This document shows positions 36,408-48,556 of a stretch of DNA of 64,000 bases, in pieces. The stretch's first letter is position 1. Each line of letters opens with the position of its first letter. This DNA is from Monocercomonoides exilis (Eukaryota; Preaxostyla; Oxymonadida; Polymastigidae), in the NCBI GenBank assembly GCA_001643675.2, contig LSRY02000020.1, positions 749,001-813,000 of the forward strand. Reading direction: 5' to 3'. Below the pieces are notes generated by a model, which was given only the letters and a program-made list of their open reading frames with translations, was not told the DNA's origin and did not search any database. Position numbers and translations under genes: made by a program.

Positions 36408-38571
36408 TCACTTAATTTCAAAGCCTTCGCTTCCTTCTCTCAGGGCAAATAAAACTTTTGAGTGAAGAATATCATAAGAAGAATAATTCGGAATATCAAA
36501 TTCATTGAAGCAGGCGTGAGCGGTGGGAAGGTTAGAATCACCCCGTTCAGTTTCAATTCTCAAAGCGAAAGTTGGATTGTATGACGCAAATCCACCAGGT
36601 TTAACTTGGGACGATCCAGTGCAGAATTTGACAAACCTAAATAGGCAAAAATAAATAAATAAATAAATAAATAAATAAAAGTTAAAAATAAAATAAAAAA
36701 AGGAGTGAAAGAAAGAGATGAAAGGGAAAAAATGAGGAATGATGAAAAAAGTGGAATAATTCGTCGAATAATCAGAATTAATAATGATGAAAATAATGAA
36801 AAATGCATTTCCATACAGCTGTCTGTCGTAATTCGAGATATTTCTCAAAAACATAAAGAAGTTTTGAGCGGTTTTATGTGATTTGTCGTATGGATACAAA
36901 ACACGGAAGTTCCTGTTGTGGATGAGTTATCAGTGAAAGATGAATGTTTGAATGAAAAAATATAAAGAATAATAATAACAACAACAAATTATCGACACAC
37001 TTTATCATGTCTTCCACATCGACTTCGTTTTCTCCGCAGAGCATAATCCTCAGCTCCTCCGCTCTCAAAAACGAGAGGGCGTCGACATAAACGCCAAGCA
37101 CATCTCTCACCCCACTCTGAATGGAATCCAAATACACAGAGACCGAAATAACAGTGCGGTACTCGACCAGTTTCTGCAGGTAGTCCATCTTGTTTTCCTC
37201 TTTCACTGCGATTCTGCTGCCTCCGCGGCACAAGTCAACAGTCGTGCCGTCTGCTTTGTCTTCGGAGAAGGTCAGCTCAAGCGACTGCATCTCAGAGCTG
37301 TTCATGTCCTGGTCTTGGATGAAGCGGACCTGAGGGAGAGGGAGGGAAAGGGGGAAAGGGGAAAGGGAGGGAAGGGAAGGGGAAAAAAAAAAATAGATAG
37401 ATAAATAAGGAGAGAAGAAGGAGAAATAAACAGAGGGTGAAGAAAGAATGATGGAATAGGAAAGTTTGAAACGTGGAAAACAAAAACGAAAATAAAAAAA
37501 GAAAAAAAAAATTAAAGAAAAAGTTAAAACATTTGTCCAAATCAAAATATAATCCAATCTCATCAATTATCATCATCAGCACCACCAATCAATCAATCAA
37601 TCAAAAAGCCAACCAACCAATGAACCAATGAACCAATTAATCAACCAATTAATCAATACCTTCATCTTATAGAACGTCGGATCGTCCATGGCGCAGTCCG
37701 CCACGGTCACATGCTGCCTCAGAATGTGTTTCAGCACCGTCTGCCCAAAGGGAATGGGGAAATGCGCCCCCATCATCAGCGCCCAGCCGATCACTCGCCC
37801 AACAAAACGGCATTCTTTTATGTGCTTGTCACGCTGACTGTGGTCTTCTTCCAGTTTGGGGTTGATCAGAAACACCTGGCTTTCATCAGGCAGGTAGAAC
37901 AATGCAGGGGCAGATGAACAACTAGAAGGAGAAGAAGAGGAGGAAGAGGAAGAAGAAGAAGAGGCAAAATCCATCTCCTTCGAGTTATCTGCTGCTGCAA
38001 TGAGGTCAGCAGCCAGTATCTCCAGCCACTCCCTCAGCAACCCTCCATCGTCAATTCCTGGCTCGTTTTCAAACGAAACCTTCAGCCCTCTGTTCACCGT
38101 CATCCCGGATTTCATCGCCTGCTCAAACGACGAGGCAAACAGATTGCTTCTGTTCACATTGATCTTCATCGTGCCCTGCCCTTCCAGTGGCGCCAGCGTC
38201 TTCTTCACCCGCGCCGCCACTTGCTTGATCCGCTCAGTATCCCTCGTCGTCGCAAACGTCATGACGACTGCTGCTATCAGCGAAACGCTCTCCTTCGCTC
38301 TGTTCGTGTCAAACACAATCGTACCGTCTGTGGGCGTTGTCACAGAAATCAGCTTGTCCCGCTCGGAAATCGCAACTCTTGTAGCAGACGACAGAATCAT
38401 CATGCCCACTTGGCTCTTCCAGAAGAACATCTTCTGCTTCTCTATCAGCAACAGCTGTGGCTCCACAATTATCTTCGCCCGCACTCCTTTCTTCTTCCCG
38501 TAGCGCTTCAGCTGCTCCGCGTCCCGCTCGAAGGAAAGATCGGTAGAGCCGATGGTCTTCATTGGTGGAGG

Positions 38572-38605
<34 letters not shown>

Positions 38606-41600
38606 AGAGAAACTTGGGTGCGGGAGCGGGCAAAGGGGGAGGTTAGAGGAGAAACGGAGGAGGCGGTGAATGTGGGGGAGACGGAGCGGGTGTTGAAAGC
38701 AGGGAGGGAAGAAGAAGGAGAAGGGGAAGAAGAAAGGGAAGAAGAAGGAGGAGGAGAGCGAGAAGAAGGAAAAGAAGAGGGAGAAAAGGAGAAAGTGAAC
38801 GGAGAGGAGGAGGAAGAAGAAGAAGAAGAAGAAGAGCTGTCAGCAATCGGGTGATTGTTGATGTGGGAGCGGAATGAAGTGATTGGAATGTTCTGATAGC
38901 AGATGAAGCACCTGAGTGTGTCCTGAGTGGAAGAAAGAGAGGCAGGAGGAGTGGTGGCAGGGGGGGTATAGCCAGAAGGGGAAGGTGTATCAAATTCTTC
39001 TCTTTCTCTTTCTCTGTTATTGTTATTGCTATTGTTGGATCTATGGGAGTTGAAGGTGAAAGGCGGGGTGTGTGGAAGAGGAGGAGGAGAAGTCGAAGAT
39101 AATGATGAAAATGAAGAATAAGAAGAAGAAGAAGAAGATGATGATGATGATGATGATGATGTATTTCTCGTTGCATTTGGTCTGTAATGAAACGGATCCT
39201 CGGCCAAACTGCTGGGCTGCCTCTTATTGCGCCTATCATTTGTTGTCTCGTCTTCTGCTTCTGCTCTATTTCCTGTTTCTTCGTTCCTCCTTCCTCCTCT
39301 TCCTCTTCTTCCTCCTTCTCTTCCTCCTCTTCTTCTTCTTCTTCGACTCTCCTGTATTCCTTCTTTTCCTTCTTTTCCTTCTTTTCCTTCTTCTTTCTCT
39401 CTCCCTCCCTCCCTTCTTCCTTTTCCTCCACTTCTTTCTCCTCTCTCTCTTCTCCTCCTTCTCCTTCTCCTTCCCCCATTCCCCAAAAGCATCTCTTCTT
39501 CTTCTTCTTCTTCTTCTCCATCTCCTTTTTCTTCTTCCTCTCCCCTCCTCCTTCTCGTCTTCTGTTCCTTCCTTCTTCTTCTTCTTCCACTCATTCCTGA
39601 CTCATTCACTGAACCTGGCTGAGCATCTAACAATGAAACTGAAGATGAAAAAGGAGAAGAGAAAGAAGAAGATGATGACGACGAAGCTTTAAACAGCTTG
39701 TTCAGCTCGCTGTCATCCACATCAGCCAAATGCTGTTTCCGCATCCTCCTCTTCTTCCTCTCTTCCTCTCTCTTTCTCTCCATCTCCCTCTTTTCTTTCA
39801 AAAACCTCTGCTTCCTCCGCTGCCTCTCTGAAATCGCTGCATCATAACCTCCGAGCCCTTCCCAGTGGCTTTGTGATTCAACTTCTTCTTCTTCTTCTTC
39901 TTCTTCTTCGATTTTCTTCTCTTCTTTCTCATTCAACTCCAATTCGCTGTTGAAGCTTTCGTTTAAGATCCTATGTGCTCCTCTTTCTGTTCCCCCTCTT
40001 ATTCTTCCTCCTCTTCCTCCTCTTCTTCTCCCTCTTCTTCTCCACTCTATCTCCCTCTCCCCTCTTCCCCAAGTTCTCGTCACATCACCCTCTTCTTCTT
40101 CTTCTTCTTCTCTATCGCCTCCTCTTTTCACGCTGTAATCTTCTTTTTCTTCCTCATCTCCACTAACCTTCCTGTCATTCTCCTCCAATTTCCTCTCTTT
40201 TGTCTCTGATAGCTTTTCGAGTTTGTTTGCCTCGTCCAGCAGCCGGCTCAGCCTCTCCCGCGCCTCTTCAAACGACGTCTGATGAATCGTCTGTGAATTG
40301 TTCGGTGCTTGTGGTTGAACTGTGCTTCTTTGCTCTTTTATTCCTGTTGTTCCATATCTTCCCCTGGTTGCAGCTGTACTTGTACTTGCATTTGAGCCTG
40401 CTGTTGATAAGCCAGCTGTTGCTCTTCCAGCGGTATTTGTTGTCTGAATCCTCGAACGATACGTTGAATGAGAACTTAAATAAGAGCTTGTATTAGATGA
40501 TGAATTCGAATTAAAATTTGAATTAAAATTTGAATGAGAAGGTGTCTGTGATGCACCCCCACTTCGTTCTGCCCCCAGCATCGCTGCCATTTCCGGCCTG
40601 TGTGTCGCATAGTGTGCCCCATAGCGAGAGAAGGGAATCATGTCATGGCAGATATCACACTCTACTGGGAAGTCATCATCATCATTATTATTATCATTAT
40701 TAGAGCTGGCTTTGTTTTCTCCTTCTGCTTCGTTTGCTCCTGCTAACCCTTCTGTTCTGCTTGTTCTGTTTGTTCCTATTCTTCCCATTGCTCCTCCTTC
40801 CTCTTCATTCCCCACTTCCTCTTCTCCCCAGTTCCTCGCAAAGTCCTCAAATCTTGCCTCTATCCCATCTCTTGTTCTAATTCCACTGGCATTCGCTCCA
40901 GACGGCTGAGGAAGCGGCGGAGCAGCAGGAATGCGAATGCTCGTTTTGCCCCCTTCATCACTTGCCTCCTCATTCATAATTCGGCTTCTGTCATTCCACA
41001 TGTCATCGGAGCTGTCATCTGAGTCAAACCAGACCTCTCTATCACTGCTCTTCATGCGCCTATCAAAATGAAGGCTGTCTGCTTCCTTTTCGCTCTCGGA
41101 GAAATTCGGAGTTTCTCCGGCTCTGATAAAGTCGTACTTTGTTTCCAAAGTTTGTAAAAGACTTTCAATATGACTTAACTCTTTTTCTGCTTCAATGGAT
41201 TTGCCATCTTCTTCATCAACATCATCTTTTTTCTCTTCTTCTTCGTCTTCGTCTTCTTCTTCACTTTCATCATCTTCTTCCTCCTCTTCCTCCTCTTCCT
41301 CTTCACTTTCATCATCATCATAATCATCCATATCCTCTTCTTCTCCTTCTCCCTCTTCTTCTTCATTGCCAAATTCATTTCTTTTGCCATAGCGCAGTTC
41401 AAGTTCTCTTCTTTCGTTCGGAGTGAGCAAGTCGATTCCATCCAAATCGTCGCTTGCTCCGCTTGTATTTGTGGGAGTTGAAGAAAAAGAAGAAGATGAA
41501 GAAGAAGAGGAGAAGGAAGAAGAAGATGATGAGGAGGAGGAGGAAGAAGAAGAGGAAGAGGAAGATGAAGGTGTGGAGGCAGCCGATGAATGAGCAGAAT

Positions 41601-43302
41601 GAGAAGATGGCTGTTGAGAATTACTCAGACTGGAAAGCAAAGAGAAAGGAACACTCATTGAAGAAGAGGAAGGAAATGAAGAAGAAGAAGAAGAAGAAGA
41701 AGAAAATGTTGTTGTTAATGATGATGATGCTGAGGTTGTTGAAGGAGTTGAAGTGGAAGTGGAAGAGGAAGAGGAAGAGGAAGAGGAAGAGGAAGAGGAA
41801 GAGGAAGAGGAAGAGGAAGAGGAGAAGGTGAAAGAAGGTGTGGTGTTGTTTGGTGGGTGAATGGAAAAAGGCTGAGAGCTGGTTGCTGAAGTGTGTGAGC
41901 CCTGTGAATGGAGAGGAGAAGGAGAATTTGATTGAGAAAGAGAAGAAGAGGAAGAGGAAGAGGAAAAGGAAGAAGAAGAATTATTGTGAAGTGCAAAAGA
42001 TGTATTGTTTTCTGAGGAAAGAGGGGAAGAAGAGAGGGAAGAAGAAGAGGGAGAAGAGGAAGGAGAGATAGAGGTAGCTGAATCTGATGGAGGGATAAGC
42101 TCAAATGGAGTTTTTTCATTGGTTTTAGCTATTGTGCTTGTGCTTGTTGCTGCTGATGAAGAAGAAGAAGATGATGATGATGATGATGACGCAGAAGGAG
42201 AAGGAGAAGGAGAAGAAGGTTTTTCCTTAATTCCGTATCTTTTAGTCATTTCTTTTTCATTCTCCAGTCTCAGGCGCTCTCTCTCCTTCTCCTTCACATC
42301 GAGCAGGTTCGGCAGCAGCTTTGAGCGGGAGCTTTCTGTGCCGGAATCAACCCCAACGACGCTCACGTCGAATGTCGCGGTTTGTGCGAGCTTGATGCTG
42401 TCCAGCTTCGTTTTGCTGGAATACGACAGAGCAGCAAATGAGAACGACGGTGGGATCATTTTCTCGTCAATGTACAGCTCTCCGCAAGCGACGGTTTCGT
42501 GCGACGGAAGCTTTAAATTTATTTTTATTTTTCTGTTTTGTTCAGAAATGATAGGGTCGAAATATGACAGAGGCTGTCCTTTTGAGTTTGGAAGTTTGTA
42601 TGTGATTATAATTGAAGGATCATCACATAAGAATTTCACATGAGCCGCTAAATCTGCCTCTGAAGAAAAGTTATCGATTATGTTATGATATTTATCATGC
42701 AAGAGAATTTCGATCGTTGCTATTCCTCCATACAATAAGACAGAATTTGGATAAGTAATCTTGCAGGATGGTGGATGTATCGGCCCAGGAGAAATCGTTG
42801 CGTTGGATTGCACTTTCAGTGAAAAATCATATTTTATTTTGATATCATAATTTCCACTTTGTGATGCGCAATATTCCACAAGAAGCTCATTATTGCTCAA
42901 AATTTTTATTTCTTTTGACATCAATGGGCCAGGTCCAGTTATATCTACAGATGTGCGCCGCAATAATTGATTGATGTCTCCATCAGCCTTGATCGTAAAA
43001 GAAGTTTTGATGCCTGCTTCTCCCCTAAAAATCAAAATATGTATATTTTTGAATGAAAAAATCCAATTTGTTAACAATACTTTTTCAATCCAGCTCCATC
43101 AGCATGCAATGTTGTAATTTTGATCGCTTCTTTTGAGAAACTGGTTAATAATGGAGCAGTTGGAATTTGACTTTCAGTTGCACGAGAAGCTTTGTGATAA
43201 ATAAATCTCTTTAAAAAGAAGTTAATTTTTTAAATAACAGTGCAAACGACTTGCAGCATTTGTTGTAGTCGTGCTGCTCTGATCCGATGCAGTTGGCCCC
43301 AT
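36408..43302 (-). CDS. HECT-type E3 ubiquitin ligase with filamin repeat and zinc fingers
   Basis: Predicted ubiquitin ligase of 2,059 residues. Exons are 43302-43251, 43189-43081, 43024-37660, 37329-37001, 36912-36817 and 36636-36408. Near the N-terminus a filamin-type immunoglobulin repeat is visible (HADGAGL, TSFTIKADGD, GNYDIKIKYDFSLKV). The middle is Ser- and Asp/Glu-rich, with two CxxC...HxxxH zinc-finger-like motifs near residues 844 (CDICHDM, HYATH) and 1425 (CFICYQN, HINNH). The HECT domain starts before VSFENEPGIDDGGLLREW and continues with INPKLEED, FVGRVIGWALMMG, LCRGGSRIAV and FCTGSSQVKPGGF. The catalytic cysteine is Cys2026 in LPTAHACFNEFDIPNYSS, 33 residues before the end, as is usual. 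HACFN replaces the commoner HTCFN. Filamin-HECT proteins are known; the finger arrangement looks unusual. Substrates are unknown. Confidence 0.92.
36648..36679. repeat. (AATA)n tract in the last HECT intron
   Basis: About eight AATA units lie just upstream (in minus-strand sense) of the 3' splice site of the final intron 36637-36816. On the transcript this is a TTTA/TTAT-rich tract before the TTTAG acceptor. Confidence 0.8.
37330..37659 (-). other. 330-bp HECT intron with G-run and C/T tract
   Basis: This is the longest intron of the HECT gene. Next to its 3' splice site the plus strand holds nine runs of three or more G within 37334-37382. On the transcript this is a long C/T tract leading to the CAG acceptor. 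The other end has TCAA/CCAA-type short repeats near 37587-37650. Confidence 0.7.
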
Positions 43303-43819
43303 CTCTTCTCTTGGGGAAAGATTATTGGGAAATGAATATTTTTATGATGGGTATAAATGAATTTGGTTTGAACAATTTTGGTTTGTTTGTTTTTTTGAAA
43401 CGCAATATAAAGAATGTGTTTCTCAAAATGTTTGATGATTTTTCTATTTGAAGTGAATCATTATTTTCAAATTTTTTGAAAAACAGTGTTTATTATTGTT
43501 TGAATTTCGATTAATAATTCAAAAATTCAATTACTAAATAATACTGTTTATGTCACATTTTTTGTTTATTTATAAGTGAATTTTTATTTTATCTTAATAA
43601 ATAAAATTATGTTCAACTGATGATCAAATTATTCCTTTGTTGAGTCAGAAAAAGATATTTGTTTAAAAGTTTGATCGTTTACATGAGTTTCTAGCTTAAT
43701 TGTTGCTTAATGATTTATTCCTTTATTATTCTTGGAAATAATTGAAATTTTTTATTTATTTGCTTTAAAAATATTATGTTATAAAACAATAATTTCATTA
43801 TCTTTGTTGTTCTATTAGA
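43303..43819. promoter_or_regulatory. Divergent intergenic region, HECT and uL15 genes
   Basis: This AT-rich spacer lies between the start codons of the HECT gene (-) and the uL15 gene (+). A TTCTATTAG string ends one base before the uL15 ATG, so a 5'-UTR intron there cannot be excluded. No clear core promoter element was recognised. Confidence 0.45.
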
Positions 43820-44330
43820 ATGGTGACACGTCTCCGTCAAACACGTAAGAAGCGTGGGCAAGTTACAATGGGTTATGGTCGCGTTGGAAAACATAGAAAG
43901 CATCCTTCAGGTCGTGGAAATGTTGGTGCTTTCTCATTCCACAGAATTTTGTTCGCAAAGTACCATCCTGATTATGTGGGGAAAGTTGGACAACGCCACT
44001 TTCATCGTCTGCCAAACAGAGAATACTGCCCAACAGTTAATGTTGACACTTTATGGTCATTAGTCTCTGAACAAAAGCGTAAGAGAATCAGAAAAGGAAA
44101 AATGCCAGTAATCGATGTTGTTCGTGCTGTATGTAACTTTTATTGAATTCATTTCGCATTTCATATAATTTGTGTTGTAATTTTAGGGATACTTCAAAGT
44201 TCTTGGAAAAGGACGTCTTCCAAAGATCCCAGTTTGCGTTCGTGCAAGATCGTTTTCAAAAGAGGCAGCAAGAAAGATCAGAGCAACAGGAGGATTAGTT
44301 CAAATCTTGTCTCATAAAAAGAAGCAGTAA
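43820..44330 (+). CDS. RPL27A: 60S ribosomal protein uL15 (RPL27A)
   Basis: Large-subunit ribosomal protein of 150 residues from exons 43820-44128 and 44187-44330. It matches the RPL27A family from end to end: [90 protein letters not shown] and a basic C-terminus. The length is normal for the family, and there are no low-complexity insertions, in contrast to most neighbours. The single 58-nt intron falls between Ala and Gly in the VVRAGY motif. It is transcribed away from the HECT gene and toward the helicase gene. Confidence 0.97.
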
Positions 44331-44638
44331 TCATTAACTCATGTCACCATTTTATTTCGGAGACTACAAAAAGATACATTTAAGAATTTTTGATAATCTT
44401 TTGTTTTTTGAGAAATCCTTATTTCATTAATGAAATTCCATTAGTCCGTTGACTTTTTCATTCAAAAGTTTCAAAAAGAAAAAATTAAAAATAAATTAAT
44501 TTTTCTTTAATTTGTTCTTGAAAATTGAAAAATCAATGAAAATGAAATTATAAATTATGTTATTTATATTTTGTTCAAAATCAATTTTGTAACAAATTTT
44601 TTCTGAAATGGATTGTGAAGTGAAAAAACGCTTCCACA
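44331..44638. other. Convergent spacer after uL15
   Basis: AT-rich DNA between the facing stop codons of the uL15 and DDX56-like genes. It should hold both 3' UTRs. No gene or repeat was recognised. Confidence 0.5.
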
Positions 44639-46331
44639 CTATTTTTTGAAATGCGACTTTCTATGTATTGTTGAAAGAGGGTCTCTTTCTCTTCTTTGAA
44701 AAGAGCCACCTCTGTGTGATCCTCTTCCTCTGCTGTGTCCTCTGCGTTTTTCTGTGTCCACAATTCTTCCTCGCATCGATCCTTGTCTTTCTCCTGAGCC
44801 TCTTCCGCGGCTGCTCCCGCCTCTGCTTCCGCCTCTCCCTCCCCTCCATCCACTTCCCCCTCTCATCCCTCTCCCTCTCATTCCTCTTCCTCCAAACCCT
44901 CCTCTCCCTCTCCCTCTATTGCTCTGGAAGCTCCATTTATTCGTGCTTTTCTCTTCTTCCTTCTCCACTTCTGGAAGCCCAACAGCCTTTGTGGTGTCCA
45001 GAATGTACTGCGGAAGCGACTGGAGCTCTTTTTTCGTCTGCTTCTTCAGTCTGTTTTTGTCGATGGACGAAGGAGCAGAAGGGCGCAGCACAGAATCCTT
45101 CATCTGCAAGATCTGCTCCTTCACTTTCTCTCTCAGGATTCTTGCTGCCTCCTCGGCCACCTGGCTCGACTGGGACGCTGATGACGGTGAGGCAAACGGC
45201 AGAGAAGACGAGAAAGAAGAAGAGGAAGAGGAAGAAGAGGAAGAAGACGCCAAAGACAAAGAAGTGTCGTCAGACAGCGCGGACACAGCAGCAGGCGTCG
45301 ACGCCAGCTCAACAAGCGTCAGCTTCCTCGCCTTCAGCACTTCCGCTGTGATCTCCTTCTGAATCTCCTTCTTCACCACGCCCGTCGTCACTGAGGAGAG
45401 CGCGATGCTGCACCGATACTCCAGCCCTGCCATCGTCTCCTGGTCGACGGTGAGCTCAACTGCAGGCGGAAGGGTAGGCGCGGAGCTTGCTGCGGCTGAA
45501 GGAGAGTCAATTGACTGTGTCTTTGTGGGCGGGATAAGGATCGAGGCCAGGGGCGGGTCGACTGGTGTTATTAAGGTGATGGCAGTACCTGGTTGTTTGA
45601 TTAATGGTTAAGTATACAATGAAATAAAGAGAGTGTGTTTTTATATTTTGCAATTGAAGATATTAAAAATGAATTTAAGAAACGTTAAATATGCATTGAA
45701 TACAACATCATTATGAAAAAAATAATGACAATTCAAAAGTGTTTCAAAAAAAGAATAAAAAATAAAAATATTTTCAAACAAAAGAGTTAAAAACAATATT
45801 TTATTTCATACCTTTTTTCGTTCCTCTAGCTGTTCTTCCAATCTGATGGATGTACTGCTGACGTGTTTTTGGGCAGTCGAAGTTGATGACTGTCTCCACA
45901 CCGCAGAAGTCAAGCCCTCTTGACACTCCAAACTCGCCATCAGCAGAAGGTTTTTCTGAGTCTGATTGTTTTGAGCCTTTGGAAGAAGAAGAGGAAGAGG
46001 AAGAGGAAGAAGAGGATGAGGTTGAACTAACTTTGAATGATTCGTCAGTTGCAATCAGATAGTGGAACACCCCACGTGAAAATTGAGACAGAATGTGAGT
46101 TCTGTTTGAAACAAGATTTTGCAATTAAAATAAATTGCAATGATATCGGGAAAAAAAGAAAGTTTATAGTCAGAAATAAAAAGTAGCCATATATTCACTC
46201 AAACAACAAAAAAATATTTTTTCTCACAGCAAATAAACGAAATATTTCGCTCATTCACTTCAATCCCCTTCAAACACTCCATCCATCCATCCATCTTTCT
46301 CTCTTTCTCTTTCTCTCTCTCTCTTTCTCTT

Positions 46332-46362
<31 letters not shown>

Positions 46363-48354
46363 CTTTCTCTCTTTCTCTCTCCATCTCTCTCTCTATCTGT
46401 CTAACACACCTTGTCTTCACCGGCAAAAACGGGCTAAGCACCACAGCCTCCACCGAAAACAAGGAGAGGAAGATGCGCAGGCGGAAGGCGCGGTACACGT
46501 CGTCCACAAAGATCAGCACGGGTGGTCTGATCGAGCGAGTGACAAGAAGTGAATACAGCGTGTGGTAGCGGTTGAACAGCACGTCTGTGTAATCAGGTGT
46601 CGGAAGGTCGGGAGAAGGGTCAGAAAGAAACTGGAGAGAGGAGAGACTCGGAAGAGACGTGACAAATGGGGCGATTTCGGAGGAGGCTGTGGCTTCTTCT
46701 GTGGAAAGTGGGGCATCATCTTTTGTGTCTGAGGAAGAGGAGGAAGAGGAGGAAGAGGAGGATGCTGTTGGATCTTCAGTTTCTTCATCCTTTGATTTCT
46801 CTTGCTTTCTGTCTTTACTTTTATCTTTTTCATCATCTTCATCATCATCTTCGCTCTCTTTTTCTTCAATTTTTCTTCTTTTCTTTGTATTTTTATCTGA
46901 TTTTTCTGTTTCGTCTGAGTCATCTTTTTCATTATCCTTTTCTTCTTTCTCTTCTTCATCTTTTTCATCCTTCTCTTCGTCGCTTTCTTCTTCGCTTTCT
47001 TCTTCTTCTCCTTCTTCTTCCTTTTCCTCTTTTGATTCTGCTTCTTCTTTCTTCTTCTTCTCTTCTTCTTCTTTCAGTTTTTTCTCTTCCAATTCTTTCA
47101 ACATTTGATCTCTTTCTGCTTTCTCTTTCTTTTCTCGTTCTCTTTTCTCTTTCTTCTTCTGTGTCTTCGCTTTTCTTTTCATCAGAAGCAGGTTTTCAAG
47201 TTCGGCTTCTTCCAACTCTCTGAGCTGAAGCCTCTTCTTCCTCGCCTCCTGCTCCTTCTTTCTCTTCTCCTGCCTTTCTTCCTTTGTCAGAATGAAATCT
47301 CTGCCATATCCCGTTTCTTCATCCTCGTCATCGTCTGCTTCTTTCCCAACTCGTTCAGAGGCACTGCACAAAATGTAAAACTGAGACAACTGTGAAGCTT
47401 CAAGAACTTCCTGTACATCTATCATAGCCTAATTATTGTTCAAGTTGTGACACATATAAATTTGTTGCACATTTGTTCGGAAAATAAAAATTAAATTCGG
47501 AAATGAATGAAAAACAACGAAAAAAAGTTAGCAAAATAGCATAAACAACATAACATAGCATGCGGGAATATGAGGAGTACTAAAAAAGAGACAAAATGTA
47601 ATATTTCATACTGGTTGATGCAATACAATTCCTTTTTCATTAATATCTTCAGCATTCAAAGTTGCACTCATAAGCATAGCTTGATATCCAGATGGTGTGT
47701 GCTTTAAAATAGAGCGAACGCGAGCTGAAAAACAATAAATAATTTTGCAGAAATAAAAAAGAATCATTTCTTATTGAATTTGTTAAAAACCTTCTCCTTC
47801 TCCTTCAACTAATTTATCAGCTTCATCAAAAACAATAGTATTAACGTTTCTGAACATTGGTGCTAGATGTGCTTCCATTGTCAATAATGATTTTGGGGTT
47901 GTAATTAGAATAACGCATTCAAGATCCTTTGGTGTAAAAATTCTTCCACAGTTGCTCTTGGGGGTAAATGATCTCACCCTAACAGAATTCTCGCAAAATG
48001 CTCTAAAAACGTCTGTAACTTGATTACAAAGTTCTTTTGTTGGAAGTAAAATGAGGACTTGAATAGAATTTAAATCAATTTTCTGGACCATTGATGGCTC
48101 AGTAAACTTATTTAAAATTGGAAGCGCATAAGCTAATGTCTTTCCTGATCCTGTTCGGGCTCTAACAATAACATCTTCTCCCTATTTTAAAAATAATACA
48201 AAAATAATGTTAAATATTCAGAAAGAAATAAAAGCAGTACATTGAGGATCCGAGGTATAGTTTCCGTCTGAACTTTGGTAGGTGCAAATATTTTATTTCT
48301 TCGCATAATTTGCCGCAATTTTTGATTCAACAAACCAAACACAGAAGTGTCCAT
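44639..48354 (-). CDS. DDX56: DEAD-box RNA helicase, DDX56/Dbp9-like
   Basis: Predicted ATP-dependent RNA helicase of nucleolar 60S ribosome assembly. Exons are 48354-48241, 48181-47791, 47724-47612, 47428-46410, 46101-45812 and 45588-44639, giving 958 residues. Motifs in order are ARTGSGKT at residues 46-53, PTKEL, TTPKSLL, DEAD near 156, SAT near 190, IATD, RGLDF near 607 and HQIGRTAR near 630. The DDX56 subfamily is indicated by [20 protein letters not shown] just after the second RecA domain, the equivalent of the GFRYRC region in human DDX56. A Lys/Glu/Asp-rich insertion of well over 200 residues lies between the two RecA domains, and a Ser run splits IATDESFK from GVSRGLDF. The C-terminus (from about residue 860) is an Arg/Gly-rich RNA-binding tail. 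Its gene converges with uL15. Confidence 0.9.
46283..46395. repeat. CT-rich simple repeat in a helicase intron
   Basis: The plus strand is an irregular CTTTCT/CTCT repeat preceded by CATC repeats. It lies within the 308-nt intron 46102-46409 of the helicase gene and reads as a GA-rich tract on the transcript shortly after the 5' splice site. Confidence 0.85.
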
Positions 48355-48556
48355 TGTGAAAATGTCTATATTAAAGTAAATATTATTTCTTGATCAATTA
48401 ATTATTTCAAAAAAATTTCTCAAAAAATTTCATTATTATCTCATTGAAATAGTATCCCCAAAAACATTGTTCTTCAACAGCACTTCGTTATTTCAAAGTT
48501 TCTCTTTTTTCGTCAGTTCAAAAAACGAGATCAAAAATTCCAAAAAACAAGAATTA
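48355..48556. other. 5' flank of the helicase gene
   Basis: AT-rich DNA between the helicase start codon and the left end of the large palindrome. It presumably contains the helicase promoter. No element was recognised. Confidence 0.4.

Noticed and set aside
38643-39590. Long minus-strand frame rich in Glu, Lys and Arg
   Set aside because: It is an alternative frame of the HECT gene's trinucleotide repeats; the filamin, zinc-finger and HECT motifs are in the other frame.
44668-45351. Plus-strand frame of 227 codons opposite the helicase 3' end
   Set aside because: It is the antisense of the Arg/Gly tail and Ser run of the helicase and has no domain; repeat-rich coding DNA leaves several frames open.
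46283-46395. Possible tandem-repeat array or CRISPR-like element
   Set aside because: It is an irregular CT simple repeat without unique spacers and lies in an intron.
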